Origin: Henckelia pumila | Taxonomy: Eukaryota; Streptophyta; Magnoliopsida; Lamiales; Gesneriaceae | NCBI RefSeq assembly: GCF_033568475.1 | Contig: NC_133123.1 | Location: 137,848,242-137,912,241, forward strand | Direction: 5' to 3' | Length of the DNA stretch: 64,000 nt | Shown: one piece after another, positions 11,956-23,267 of the stretch | Layout: each line of letters opens with the position of its first letter | Position numbering within the stretch: position 1 is the stretch's first letter | Made by a program: the position numbers and the translations under genes | Notes under the pieces: generated by a model | What the model was told of the DNA's origin: nothing | Seen by the model: only the letters and a program-made list of their open reading frames with translations | Databases searched by the model: none

Positions 11956-12400
11956 AGTGGCTGATTGATGCCTAAGATTCAAATGAATAGTTGTACTATA
12001 TTTAATGAAGATTGAACCCCAATGGCGGAGTCAAGATTATCAATCTATTTGGGCTAGAATTTGAAGCCCTCCAATGCTTTAATTTTTTGAATTTAGTTAT
12101 CCGGATTAATATCAAATTATTCCAAAATTATTCAAAATTTACATTTAAAAAATTTCGACAAAATTTTGTGCCGCCCGGGTAGCACTGTACCTCCCTTGTT
12201 GAACCCGCAGTCGCTGTTTTTTTTTTTTGTCCGGACGGAGTCGATATCATGTAAATCATGTTAGTTAGATAACCACATTAGATAGACTCTGTGTGATAAT
12301 CTCTCCCAATAAAAATGTTTGGAAATAGAATAAAAAAACTCTTGATGATCAATCAAACGCTTATATATATATATTATATATATATATATATATTTAAATA

Positions 12401-12542
12401 GAGTTTTGATCACATGGGCAATCACCATAAGCAACTACGTGAGCAACAGATTACGTGACAATCACTCATTGGATGTCCAAAGTGCCACGTCAGCTGTTGC
12501 TCACATAATTACCCATAATAGTTGTCCATGTGATCAAAACTC
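12401..12542. mobile_element. 142-bp foldback MITE
   Basis: GAGTTTTGATCACATGGGCA at 12401 and its inverted copy ending ATGTGATCAAAACTC at 12542 form near-perfect terminal inverted repeats. Further pairing (AGCAACTACGTGAGCAACAG with CTGTTGCTCACATAATTACC) extends the stem. (TA)n runs flank it, so a target-site duplication cannot be read. Confidence 0.75.
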
Positions 12543-13407
12543 AATATATACATATATATTAACCATCTTTTACATCGATTGACAGTGCACAAGATGCAAT
12601 AGCCCTTCGTACATTAAATCTTACATTAAAATTGAATCAATGTGATGCGTCACGTGGCAAGATTTTACCCAGTATAAAATCAACACTCGATACAATTATT
12701 AGAGGAATAAATATTCCGAAAACACGAAATAATTAAAAACTTAAATAAATATTATATAAGTACAAATTAAATAACACCGCATAAAGGAATATATATCCCA
12801 GTAAATTATTTTCATAAAGACCCACCAGTACCAAAATAACATTTATTAATACGAAAGCACTAAACGAAAGTCACTGATTATAAAGCCAACTTTTCTTTCA
12901 AAAAGATCTAAAATCATGCCAAGTAGAGCCTATTTGTCCGAAACTAAGAACAATTTGATATATATTTCAAAAGACGTTTAAAGTTCAATTAAGAAACATC
13001 TAATCAATTTATATAATAAATAAATAAATTCATTTAATCAATTTATTGTTAATAGACTTTTTTTAACTGCCACATACAGTTAAAAGTATAATTCGAATTT
13101 TTACGTCCACGTCATAAGGACTATTAAACTTCACTTTCCTTAAAAAAAAAAAAAACTTTAAATGGTGTAACTGCCACCACCACCACCCTGCAGTCAATTT
13201 ATGAACATATTCCTACACGTGACGAATTTGAATTCAACAGTCTTCTTTCATTTTTTGAAACCACGTGTTGTTTTTTCACTGTAAAAATACGACCCCTTCA
13301 TTATTGACCCTTTCTCCATATTCTTTCCTCCATTAAAATAGCTTCGCAAAACCTCTATCAAAAACATTATTCGAAAACAAATATATTAGACATACAGATA
13401 ATATAAT
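12543..13407. promoter_or_regulatory. Upstream region of the ILL6-like gene with two G-boxes
   Basis: Two CACGTG cores occur at 13216-13221 (ACACGTGAC) and 13262-13267 (CCACGTGTT), 192 and 146 bases before the ATG at 13408. G-boxes are bound by bHLH and bZIP factors, including the jasmonate factor MYC2. A TATA box is not certain. The rest of the stretch is AT-rich with no gene seen. Confidence 0.5.
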
Positions 13408-16400
13408 ATGACTCCGATGAAGATTCTTCACAAGAACTCTACCTTCATCTTCCTCCCCATTTTTCTTATCCTCTTGAATTTCATGATCACGCGAACCTGC
13501 ACGAATCCACCTCATCACCATCCAGCTGATTTCTCCTACTTCAAATCCACACTCACGAATTCGAACAAGCCTTGTTCCGATAAATCCAACAACAAATCCA
13601 CCACTTCTAATTCGGAGCAGAGTTCTTCCTTCCCCGATTTCGATTCCGATGAAATCCTGAGGATTGCGTGGGAACCCGAGAACGTGGGATGGATCAAATC
13701 GGTTCGGAGGGAGATTCATGAGAATCCGGAGCTGGCTTTCGAGGAGCACGAAACGGGTCGGGTCATCCGCCGCGAGCTGGACGAGCTTGATATTAGCTAC
13801 CGGTTTCCGTTGGCTAAGACCGGAATCCGGGCCGTGCTTGGTACCGGAAAACCTCCTTTCGTGGGTCTCCGGGCAGATATGGATGCGTTGCCTATTCAGG
13901 TTTCACCATTTCCTTCTTCTATATTTATTGATTATTACTTTATTAATCAATTATTAATTAGGGAAAATTGTTTTTATCGTTTTGTATGTACGTTATGTTG
14001 CAATTTCGCTCTTCTTTATTTTTCAATTTTAGTTTTAATTCGTTATTTTTATTTTTTTTTCTTCCAATTTTAGTCCTTTTTTGATTTTTTGATGTGACGC
14101 TGGTGTGACATCAATACAGTACTAAAGTGAAATTTACGTGTATGATATCACGTAAGCATTTTCGAAGAAAAATGACTAAAATTGCCAAAAATCAAAACAA
14201 ACAGGACTAAAACTGAAATATAAAAAAATAGAAGATCGAAATTACAAAATAAAAACATATAGAATCAAAATTGCAGTTTTTTATATTAATTATTCACTAA
14301 TATGCTTTATATTTGATCTGTCACCAAATCCCCAGCTTAAAAAAAACGCTTTTTTTTTTCTCTGACATGTGCTTCGGATTCAGGTTGTTAAAGTAGAATT
14401 TTGCTTCAATCTTTAGCCCATATGCTGCCTTAAACCTTCTCTTTCGTGGTTACTTCGATCGTACCCATGGGCTAATGCACATGGGATAGATGAAACTTTT
14501 TCATTAGTTCAAATTATGGGAGTCTCACATCAATCATGTGGAGTCCGCATAATTTGATCAAATCATGTATTTTCACCTATATAGGGTAAAACCCATGTGA
14601 TAGAATGAAATTTTTCCACTTTCGGTTTGCGAAGTTGGTGTGAGACATCGTACTTAACTACATGTCTTAGCTTTTTGGAATATATTTGTGGCCCTAATCT
14701 CGACAATTAAATATTAAATTATTCGTTAATTAGTTTTTAAAAATTACTCCCTCCATATTTCTCCAAAAATCACTGAGAAAAATAAATTATATTTAAATTT
14801 TTATTTTTTTCTTATTTAATGCACTCAAAAAATAATTGTATGTTTTTTTAAGACATAATAATAAGGAAATATTAGACAAGTCAATATATTTGGGATTTTT
14901 AAAAAAAAATGTGTGACCGATTTAATTGACACGGAAGCATTATTAGCTTTTGCTAGTCAAAACACACCAAATCTTTTCCAAGCGCATGCGTATGCAACAG
15001 TACTAGTGGTGGTGGTAGTTTCTAAAAGCCGTATATCTTTGTCCATAGTACTCGAGGACTCGTTCAAATATCATGGTTATAATATGTGAGGATGTATTCC
15101 ATTTAAAAATCCACCCATTTTTCCACCGTATGGGAAAATTTAGATTATAAAAAATTGGTTTGTATTCCATTTAATTTTCTTGAATGTGTTCACAGGAAGC
15201 TGTTGAATGGGAGCACAAAAGTAGAAATACAGGGAAGATGCATGCTTGTGGGCACGACGCTCATGTCGCTATGCTGCTTGGCGGGGCTAAGATCTTAAAG
15301 GCACGAGAAAAACACCTAAAGGTTCGGAATCACTTCCTCATGGACATTAATCGATCGATCAACATTGTTTTCCTTGTTTTCATATGCTTTTGTTTGGGGA
15401 CCAATATAATGATAGAGGTTCAGAGTTAATTAGTATACTCGCGCATTAAAAGCTTGAGTTACACTGTTGTCACCGATTATTAGGTCAGGTGAAACAAATA
15501 ATGTCCGTCCTACACACTTCCATTTCTAGCTAACACGTTTTTTTCCTGAAAAAAATAATAATAAGATAAAGATGTTTTAAAACCTAGTAAAATTAAATGA
15601 ATGTCTATTAGAAATTTAGAATGGATGGTAAGAATTATCATATTGCATGATTGGTGAAATACCTTATTTGGACAACCACTTTTGGACAACCGGTAAGGGT
15701 CCGTTTGGACAACCATTTTAAAAAACTATAAAAACATTTTTATAAAATAATTGTTCAAACGCATATTTATTCTAAAAACAATTTTGAAAATATTTTATAA
15801 AAAAAATTTAAAAACAATTTTCTGAAAACGTTTTTGAAATTGTTGTCAAACGGAGCCTAAATTTTGATAGGCTTTCGTAAAACGTGTGGGGATCCTTGAC
15901 TGGTTAAAATTTGATAAGGATAAGGGTTACTGGTTTCTTTGAGGTTGTTGGTCCAATTATAAGTGATTTTATTTTTCAGTTGGTTTATATTATTTCTGGG
16001 ACCCCATGGCTTGAATTATGAGCTTCGTAGGAGCCACCACTGATACAACTTGATTTTGATGCATGCATCAATCTTTCCTTTTCTTGGCTGAGAAATCTCT
16101 CACTAATGGTGAATTTGACCCTGTCTCCAAGTTTCCCTCTCACACGCCCTACCACGTGCGCCTTGATTTTAACCGAAGAAAGGTCGTCATCCATGTTGAA
16201 AACGAGAGGGGAAATAACAGGCCGTAGCAGTAATTTGACGTGCTAATGAACTAGAAACTACATACGATGCAATGTTTGATCCTAAATATCAAACTAACAT
16301 GTAAAGTTTCTTGTAACAGGGGACTGTGATACTGATCTTTCAGCCAGCAGAGGAAGCGGGGAATGGGGCGAAAAGAATGATCCAAGCGGGTGCTATTGAA

Positions 16401-17625
16401 GATGTTGAGGCCATATTTGCAGTGCATGTATCGCATTTACTCCCGACAGGAGTGATTGGGTCAAGAACCGGTCCTTTACTCGCGGGTTGTGGCTTCTTCA
16501 AGGCTGTTGTTACTGTTGAACCCGGCTTAGCCTGGAATGTATATAGCTCGGTTGACCCAATCTTAGCTGCTTCAGCTGCGGTGAATAGTATACAGAGCAT
16601 TGTATCACGAGAGTCGAGCCCATTGGACTCTCAGGTTTGTGCCTAACGAACTTTTTTTTTTTTTTTGACAAAACTAGAAATCTTATTAAGAAAGATTATC
16701 ATTCAATACAAGATTGACTAGCCAAGAAGGAAAGATCCCAGGTTCCCAAATAAAATGGGAAGGGGAAGAAAGAGTAAAAATTGCAATTTTATGCGCAACA
16801 ATATTTGTCGATCGTAAAACATGAATAAGCTTAAGGCCAGAATGATAGTCCAAAGAAGATCGGATACTCATTGCAATATCACCAGTATAACCAACATCCT
16901 CTACTGGATTGGTGACTGCTTGCACCGCCAGAAGAGAATCAGTTCTTCCATAAAGAACAGTATCTAACGCGAATGAGTGCTTTTTTTTTTTCCAGGTCGT
17001 CTCGGTAACTTACTTCAAAAGTGGAGATGATCTTCATGTAATGCCAAATAGAGTTGAATTCGGTGGCACCTTAAGGGCTTTTTCCAAAGCAAGTTTTGAG
17101 CACCTTCTCCAAAGGATAGAACAGGTTACTTAGCTACTCATTTTTTATTTTACCATTTAAACAAAACATAGCCCAAGACTATACTACACCATGATGAACG
17201 TACCAAGAAGTTTTAACTCTGCAAATTTGAAACTCTTTTAACAGGTGATTGTATCCCAAGTTCGAGTTTACAAATGCTCGGCCACCGTGGACTTCTTCAA
17301 AAATGGGGACACAATTTACCCGCCCATGGTGAACCACGACCGAGCATATCGACACTTGGAGAAAGTCGTGGTCGATTTAGTGGGTCCCACAAACTTCGAG
17401 GTTGTCGAACCGATGATGGGATCGGAAGACTTTGCGTTCTACTCTGAGGTGATCCCTGCGACCTTCTACTTCATTGGAATCAATAACAAAACCTTAGGCT
17501 CCGTTCACACGGCCCACTCCCCACATTTCATGATCGACGAAGACGCCCTTCCCATTGGCGCAGCCACTCATGCTGCCATCGCCGAGAGATTTTTACATGA
17601 TAACCCGATTGATACTCATAATTAA
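13408..17625 (+). CDS. ILL6: IAA-amino acid hydrolase ILR1-like 6 type amidohydrolase (M20D)
   Basis: Five exons, 13408-13899, 15196-15321, 16320-16634, 16996-17124 and 17245-17625, encode 480 residues. A hydrophobic N-terminus (about residues 12-28) suggests entry into the secretory pathway; no C-terminal HDEL/KDEL is present. M20D metal-site signatures are present: [18 protein letters not shown] (C182, H184), AEEAGNG (E217, E218), AVHV (H242) and HSPHF (H445). The family cleaves amino-acid conjugates of auxin; ILL6 members also act on jasmonoyl-isoleucine. In the dimerisation domain the usual GKxGxAxNPHHSVDP segment reads [16 protein letters not shown], so activity may be altered. Intron 1 holds MITE family A copy 3, intron 2 a Tourist-like MITE, intron 3 a LINE. 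Two G-boxes lie upstream. The gene is tail to tail with the DUF630/632 gene. The family call is firm; substrate is inferred. Confidence 0.93.
13961..14283. mobile_element. MITE family A, copy 3, in intron 1 of the ILL6-like gene
   Basis: Same foldback element as at 5047 and 9530: inner arms CCAATTTTAGTCC and GACTAAAATTGCCAAAAATC, centre TATCACGTAAGCATTTTCG, right end AATCAAAATTGCAG. It lies about 60 bases after the exon 1 donor. The rest of intron 1 (14284-15195) is AT-rich with no gene seen. Confidence 0.8.
15697..15857. mobile_element. Tourist-like (PIF/Harbinger) MITE in intron 2 of the ILL6-like gene
   Basis: The ends GGGTCCGTTTGGACAAC and GTTGTCAAACGGAGCC are inverted copies, flanked on both sides by TAA (15694-15696 and 15858-15860), the 3-base duplication made by PIF/Harbinger transposases. 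It is 161 bp, non-coding and AT-rich inside. Confidence 0.75.
16652..16962 (-). mobile_element. 5'-truncated LINE (RNase H end) in intron 3 of the ILL6-like gene
   Basis: On the minus strand an open frame (about 16940-16686) ends an RNase H domain of the LINE type, with [20 protein letters not shown] and [11 protein letters not shown]; the usual xADxLA residues at the end are altered. Its poly(A) tail is the T run at 16652-16666. Both sides carry CTAACG (16643-16648 and 16963-16968), a possible imperfect target-site duplication. It fills most of a 361-bp intron and ends about 30 bases before the next exon's acceptor. Confidence 0.78.
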
Positions 17626-17896
17626 GCTGTTCACTTGGGTAAAGTTAGAGGTTCAAATGAGGCAAGTTCATCCCATTTCTTGAATGAGGCACGGACACGG
17701 TAGACAAAGCATTAGCTTGCTTTGAGATTGTATGAGAAGAGAAGGGTATACGTTAGGGTATTGATTTATTTATTCGTTTCTTTACATGTAATTCGTAGTA
17801 AATAGAGCAAGTGGTTATTTTCGAGGTATAGCTTACAGAATATTGACTTGTTCTCATTTATTAGTCGACTTTCGACGCATTTGATGAAAATTACGT
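17626..17896. other. 3' flank of the ILL6-like gene
   Basis: Probable 3' untranslated region followed by AT-rich spacer. No perfect AATAAA is close to the stop; no other gene is seen. Confidence 0.5.
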
Positions 17897-17904
17897 CATT
17901 CAAC

Positions 17905-18253
17905 CAAGGTTCTAAAAAGCGTGAAGCGCATCGAAGCGTGGAGGTCAAATTTCAAGTTTTTCAAGCTTAAGCGAGCTTAGAACGAGCTTAAGCATGAAAA
18001 AGCGTTTTCAATTTTTATTATAATTTTAATTATTTTAAGACAAACATTAAATAAAATGTTATATCAACCATAAATATATGATTTAATAGATAATTCAAGT
18101 TTTAAACTATAAATATACATATTTATAAAAATATTTTCATTTTAAAAAATAAATGAAATCTTTCGTTCTAAAAAGCGGTCGCTTAATCGAGCTTAAGCGT
18201 GTTAAAGCTTAAGCGAAATTAAGCGTCGCTTAAGCGAGCTTTTTAAAACATTG
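17905..18253. mobile_element. hAT-type MITE with perfect 8-bp duplication and CTTAAGCG arrays
   Basis: A 349-bp element begins CAAGGTTCTAAAAAGCG and ends CGAGCTTTTTAAAACATTG, imperfect inverted ends. It is flanked by a perfect 8-base direct repeat CATTCAAC (17897-17904 and 18254-18261), diagnostic for hAT-like insertion. Subterminal regions on both sides carry many copies of AAGCG/CTTAAGCG, which look like transposase-binding repeats. The interior is pure AT-rich filler. Confidence 0.85.
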
Positions 18254-18555
18254 CATTCAACTAATTATAATTACGCTCAATATTGTAGGTTCTAAACTTA
18301 TAACAAAAAGAAGGATAATTATTGTTGGATTTTTAAGCTCTGTCAACTTCAAATATGCCAATACGCCATGAAAATGAAGGAATCGAGTGCAGTAGAATTC
18401 CACCAAAAAACTCAAAGTCAGCAACAAAACTTGTAATTCCTAACAATTTGAAAAGCCCATTAAATTACTCTAAAAATTAGAAATTTGGACGATCACAGGA
18501 TGATAAGCATACCGAAACAAAAGGTGATTCATCGAGGAACAATAATGTCGCGTCT

Positions 18556-18603
18556 TTATAGCTTTAACTATTTTTTTTTGACAGAGTTATAGCTTTAACT
18601 ATT
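18556..18603 (-). mobile_element. Extremely truncated retroposon insertion (14 bp) with 17-bp target-site duplication
   Basis: TTATAGCTTTAACTATT occurs at 18556-18572 and again at 18587-18603. Between the copies lies only TTTTTTTGACAGAG. A T run followed by GACA is also how the LINE at 16652 begins on this strand (poly(T)-GACAAAAC). This fits a target-primed reverse-transcription event that copied little more than the poly(A) tail. Confidence 0.7.
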
Positions 18604-18996
18604 ACTTCTTCTTCTTCTTTTTTTTTTTTGAAGTAAGAAAATATAGAGAAAAAATGATCCAGAAAACACATCAAGGCAGCAAGAACTACTTCATTGTAAA
18701 CCTCATGATGCACAAGTTTTGGTTCCATATACTTGTTGAATCAAAATCAACTTCCTATATTCCCTAAAAATAAACAAAATTACATCTTATATGAACGAAT
18801 AAATGAATATATGTGCAAAAGTATATCTGTTGAGTTTAATGGGCTTTTCACATCCCGGACTAACTTATATTTCCTCATTTTAAGCTTCAAAATTCTTACA
18901 TCTTAGCCATTGCAACAACTGCATGATTTTACCTGCTCCTCGGCTGCAGAAACTCTTGATTTCCTTCACAATCTGATTATTTAGTAAAGACCATCG
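18604..18996. other. Spacer and probable 3' untranslated region of the DUF630/632 gene
   Basis: No gene is seen. A T run followed by GAAGTAAGAAAATATA (about 18618-18646) resembles the tail end of the LINE fragment at 45911 (T run then GAAGTAAAAGTAG) and may be another tiny insertion. Confidence 0.4.
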
Positions 18997-21900
18997 CTAA
19001 CCTTGCCCGTGATGCTGTAACCTAACATGTTCGTGCAGTTTCAAAGCTTCCGAAGTGAAGCTCTCAAAGGCCTGAAAAATCGGAACTAGGCCACTTTGTA
19101 AACTAGTAGAATCTGCATCATGAACAAATTTCACAGCATCCTTGTTTTTTATTCTTTCTTCTGCCAATCTGTGCCTCATGGAATCCAAGTCCACTTTTAG
19201 ATCGTCCAATGGCGACACTCCATTATCTGATGGAACTAACGACAACCCAGTTTTGTCTGACATTGCATCTTGTTCCCACTCAAGTTTTCCCACATCAAAA
19301 CGACGTGTTCTGAGATGTTTCTCATAGTCTTTCGAAAGATATTCAGCTTTCAGCCTCTGTCGCCCCTCCTCATCTTGTTTTTCTCCTAGCTGTCTTAATA
19401 TCGTTGCAAAGGTATTCATGGCACTTGCCACCTTCACCTCAGAAATAGCGTCCACTGCTTGATGCCAATCATTACAAATTATGAAAATGGGAGGAGCTCC
19501 AAGCTGACCCGGGGAGTAGGGAACAGGTCCATCAGGAGTCTCCTCTGGTTCATACTGAAGGCAATGCAGAAGCCACCCGTTCAATGATTTAACATAAGAT
19601 TTTTGAAAGCCAATCCAATTACTAAAGTGGTCACACCACAAACTAAGCTCCCTTTCGAGCACAATGGTGGCTCTAGAGCTCAAATCAGTTTGGAGACCAG
19701 CGTTAGCTTTAAGCTTTCGCATTTTACTTTCCATGATGGCTTGAAACTGTTTTTGATGGAACTTGAGCATTGCCTTCCACATTCTGATCAACCTATAGGG
19801 CATGACACCATTGTGTGAATAAAACAGGGCTATACATTTGACATGAAACCTTAAGAAACGAAATAACTGAAGGTATTTCTTGAGAAGTTTGAGGACGTAA
19901 AAAGTCCAGGCAAAATACATTTTTAAGTAACTAAGTAACGAGAAGATATAAGAATCATTTTCGGGTTCCATTTCATAACATAAAACTACAACCAAATACC
20001 TATTTAAAAAATTCACTCGTTTTTTATTGATGAATCCATATCATAGAATAGTAAGGGCATTCTCTCGACCAATGAGGGGACAAGAACATTTTAGAACTAC
20101 AGATTCTGAGAAAATGGGGATGATCACAGGTATGCTTAATGGAAAATTAAATGAAAATCCATAAAAAAACTACCAGGCATTGAGCATTTCATACCCGTGA
20201 ATTAATGCAGCAACCTGGGGTTGTAATTCTTCATCCCTCAACTTGTGTATCCTGCTCGAAATACCATCAATTGTTTTAATGCTAACATCAAGCTTTGTTC
20301 GTAATCTTCTGATAGAAGCTTGAGCAGCATCAAGCTCAGTAGCCTCAGCTCCTCCCTCATCTAAAATTTTAAGCCTCTTGCACTTCTTTTCATACTGGAC
20401 ACGAATTCTTTCTTCCTCCTAATCATGTACCACTTAATAAGACTGAATTGTGATATAATAAATAAAAAATATTGATGCAGGGTAGAGCATTCAAAGAACT
20501 TATTATGGGATTTAAAACATGAAGCTTTTGAATTCAGCTTAAATTTGTGAGTTATTAAATGCAGGGACAAAAGCCAACAGATACTAACACACTTGACGCT
20601 AGCTAACCTTTAAGAATTGAATTGTAATGATGTAAATCTGAGATTCTGAATCACAATGAGCATAGAAAAAAGTTTTTTGTTAGACAACAAGTTCTGTATA
20701 CAAAAGCACGGGCTTCTTTCCAGAGACATTTATCAAGTACTTGAACATATACCTACCAACCCATGCTAAAGTTTTTCTCAGCTTTTAATATTTGGCAAAT
20801 GTCATAAACAAAAGTACATCTTGTTGATGCACAAATGGGAATCGAAAAAATCAATTTGACTTAAGAGTTAAGAACCCCACAAAACCAGAGTACAAGCGTT
20901 GGCAAGCTTGAACAAACAACATCGTAATGAAAAAACACAGAATAGGATAGTACCAAGAATCAGAAAAGAACACAGCTAAACCAACTTTACCTTTACTTCT
21001 TTGTATAACTTTTTCTCCCAAACAAGCAGCTTGTCCAGCGTGGAAGAGAGGTTGCAATCCTTCGTATCTACATCCTTGCCAACATCTTCAAAGTAAGACT
21101 TTGCCAACGTTGTTGTTCCAGAAGCTAATTTTACAGATTGAATCGATGAAGCATCCCTTGATGACATGGACGGAGTAATATGACCGATAATCCGGGACAG
21201 AATTACTGAAATAAAAGTTTAGACAATTAAGTTTCCACAGAATTCCAAGATCATTGTGTTTCTCAATACCACATTGGGCACTTTCGTGGTTGAGCAATCT
21301 AGCAGGTCAAAACGATGGATGGTTATGCATATCAAGAAGGAACAATATAACACGATTCTGGGAACCATTAAACGGGGAATTAAATAAATCGACTGATTAA
21401 ATAATAAGAGTAAATAAAGACCACCACATAAACAAACTATACCACATAGAAAATTAAACCATGAATCATAATTAGTGAACTGAGAGAATCATAAGTAGTG
21501 GACGAGAGATATATAAAGAACAGCACCTTTAAAAAAACTTGGCTGATGCGGTAGCTTCCCAACCTCAAGCATCATGGCTACCTCTTTTCCAAAACCAGAT
21601 GCAATCTCGAAATCATCTCTGATTTCAGCAACGACCTCCAGCAGATCCCGATTGCCACGAGGTGGCAATGGAGTTACACCACATAACTTGGAAGAATCAG
21701 CATCCTGGTCTGATGCATCCTTCAGCTCAAAAGACTCCCCTTTCCTTTTCATGGAGTTCTCATCCACAATCTTTGACACATAAGTTTCAGGACTACTCTT
21801 CTCATCCGACAAACTAATTCCAAAACTCTGAGATTGACCAGTCCAGGAAGTTCCCTTCTGATATGGTGGTGATGGCGACATTGATGGTTTTAAGATTTCT

Positions 21901-23267
21901 TTGGGATATTGCTTTTCATTTTGCCCACTACGTGTAGATGGCATCGATAATTTCTCGCTTTCATCACTACTCCATGAAGTCACTGATCTTGAATAATTCT
22001 CACTTTTATGCAATGGAACTGGCCTTGAACTACCCCCACTTTCACGTGTCTGTGCTGAGTTTGAACTACTTTTTTTCCTCATCGATACTGCCTCAGAATG
22101 AGGGACACGCGTTCTAGATCTCTTTTCCAGTTCGGCTTTCATTCTCTTTCCCTTGAGAAAATCTTTAGACACCTCATTCTCCGTGTCTTCCTCCAAATCA
22201 GGAATCCCCTCCCTCTCCCTCAGCTCATTTGAATCTGGGCTGCTAGTATTTGACCCATGCCCATATCTCCCACTCGAATAATAACTGAGGTAACCATTAT
22301 CTGACACATCAAAGGGGTTCAACAAATCCCAACCTGAGGCTTTAGGTGAAGGTGGAGGCGGCGCCTCTTTTTCTTTTCTTACTTCTACACTATTATTAAT
22401 CGTTGTTGCAGGTGAACCCCAATTAAAATATCCATAATTACCACCATAACCTGAGTTCCCATAACCTGCTGGAGAATTCCAATATGACTCCGAGTGACTG
22501 TAAGTCGGTTCATTTGGTGGGTCCTGAATCACTGTTCTCATTTCAGGCGCTGACTTGTTCATGTAATACACATTTGAATTGCTCGCGTAATGCAACGGCC
22601 GCCCCAGCGGCTGCCCTCCCGGTTGGTACCAACGATCAATATAAGGTTCCCCAAACGAACGCGGCGGGTATGAATAAGAAAATGGATCCACATAAGGATC
22701 ATTAATCACTCCATCGCCAAAGCTCTGTCTATACCCATTGAAAACACCAGGCGGATAATGAGATGATGATTCAGCCTCGTCATGTAAACTTACTTCATAA
22801 TCAAAATCGTTCCCTTTCTGCTCATGCACCCGATGTTCATTAAGCTGATGGCTCTCATCAGAATCAAGCGACCGACGATGATGATCATGAGTAAAATTAT
22901 GATTGTGACCTTCGGAATCTCCATCATCATCATCATCAGAAGAAGAATCCGATAGATTCAAGTGCGACTCAACCTCATCCTCATTATCACGCAAACCCAA
23001 TTCATCAACATTGTCATCTTTTATCTTCGAATTTTCCGGCAAAATCAATGGCGGCGAAGAAACAGAGGAAGAAAGAGCCGAGTTAACAAGCTCTTCTTCC
23101 ACGAACTTCCGGAGCGCATCCCCGACATCTTTCAGCGACCGGAAGTAAGAAACATGAGCCGCGGCGAGGGCGTAGCGGTAGTTCACGGCGGCACGTATGA
23201 GTTCCCGCCGCTCACGGCAGCGAACTACAAGCGGCGAATCCTCAGCCTTAGACCCACCACACCCCAT
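18997..23267 (-). CDS. DUF630/DUF632 protein (NRG2/REL2-like)
   Basis: Four exons, 23267-21527, 21205-20991, 20418-20195 and 19792-18997, encode 991 residues. The N-terminus MGCGGSKAEDSPLVVRCRER is the DUF630 signature, with Gly2 suited to N-myristoylation and membrane attachment. A long disordered middle includes an Asp/Ser run (DSSSDDDDDGDSE), a His-rich patch, a Tyr/Gly-rich stretch (residues about 280-300) and PPPPSP. DUF632 begins near residue 543 (LLEVVAEIRDDFE) and spans all four exons, ending after RLKAEYLSKDYEKHL, with SLWCDHFSNWIGFQKSYVKS and LLHCLQYEPEET inside. Relatives include Arabidopsis NRG2 (nitrate signalling) and rice REL2 (leaf shape); the exact role here is unknown. Shorter open frames on the opposite strand of exon 1 are shadows. 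Confidence 0.94.

Noticed and set aside
12000-12240. Block with GGCGGAGTCAAGATT and AACCCGCAGTCGCTG at opposite ends
   Set aside because: Resembles a dispersed plant repeat with weakly inverted ends, but pairing is too poor to define an element.
13333-13749. 138-codon open frame on the minus strand
   Set aside because: It overlaps exon 1 of the ILL6-like gene in antisense and has no family resemblance.
15985-16194. Minus-strand frame inside intron 2 of the ILL6-like gene
   Set aside because: No family recognised, short, and within an intron with no splice or tail evidence of a gene.
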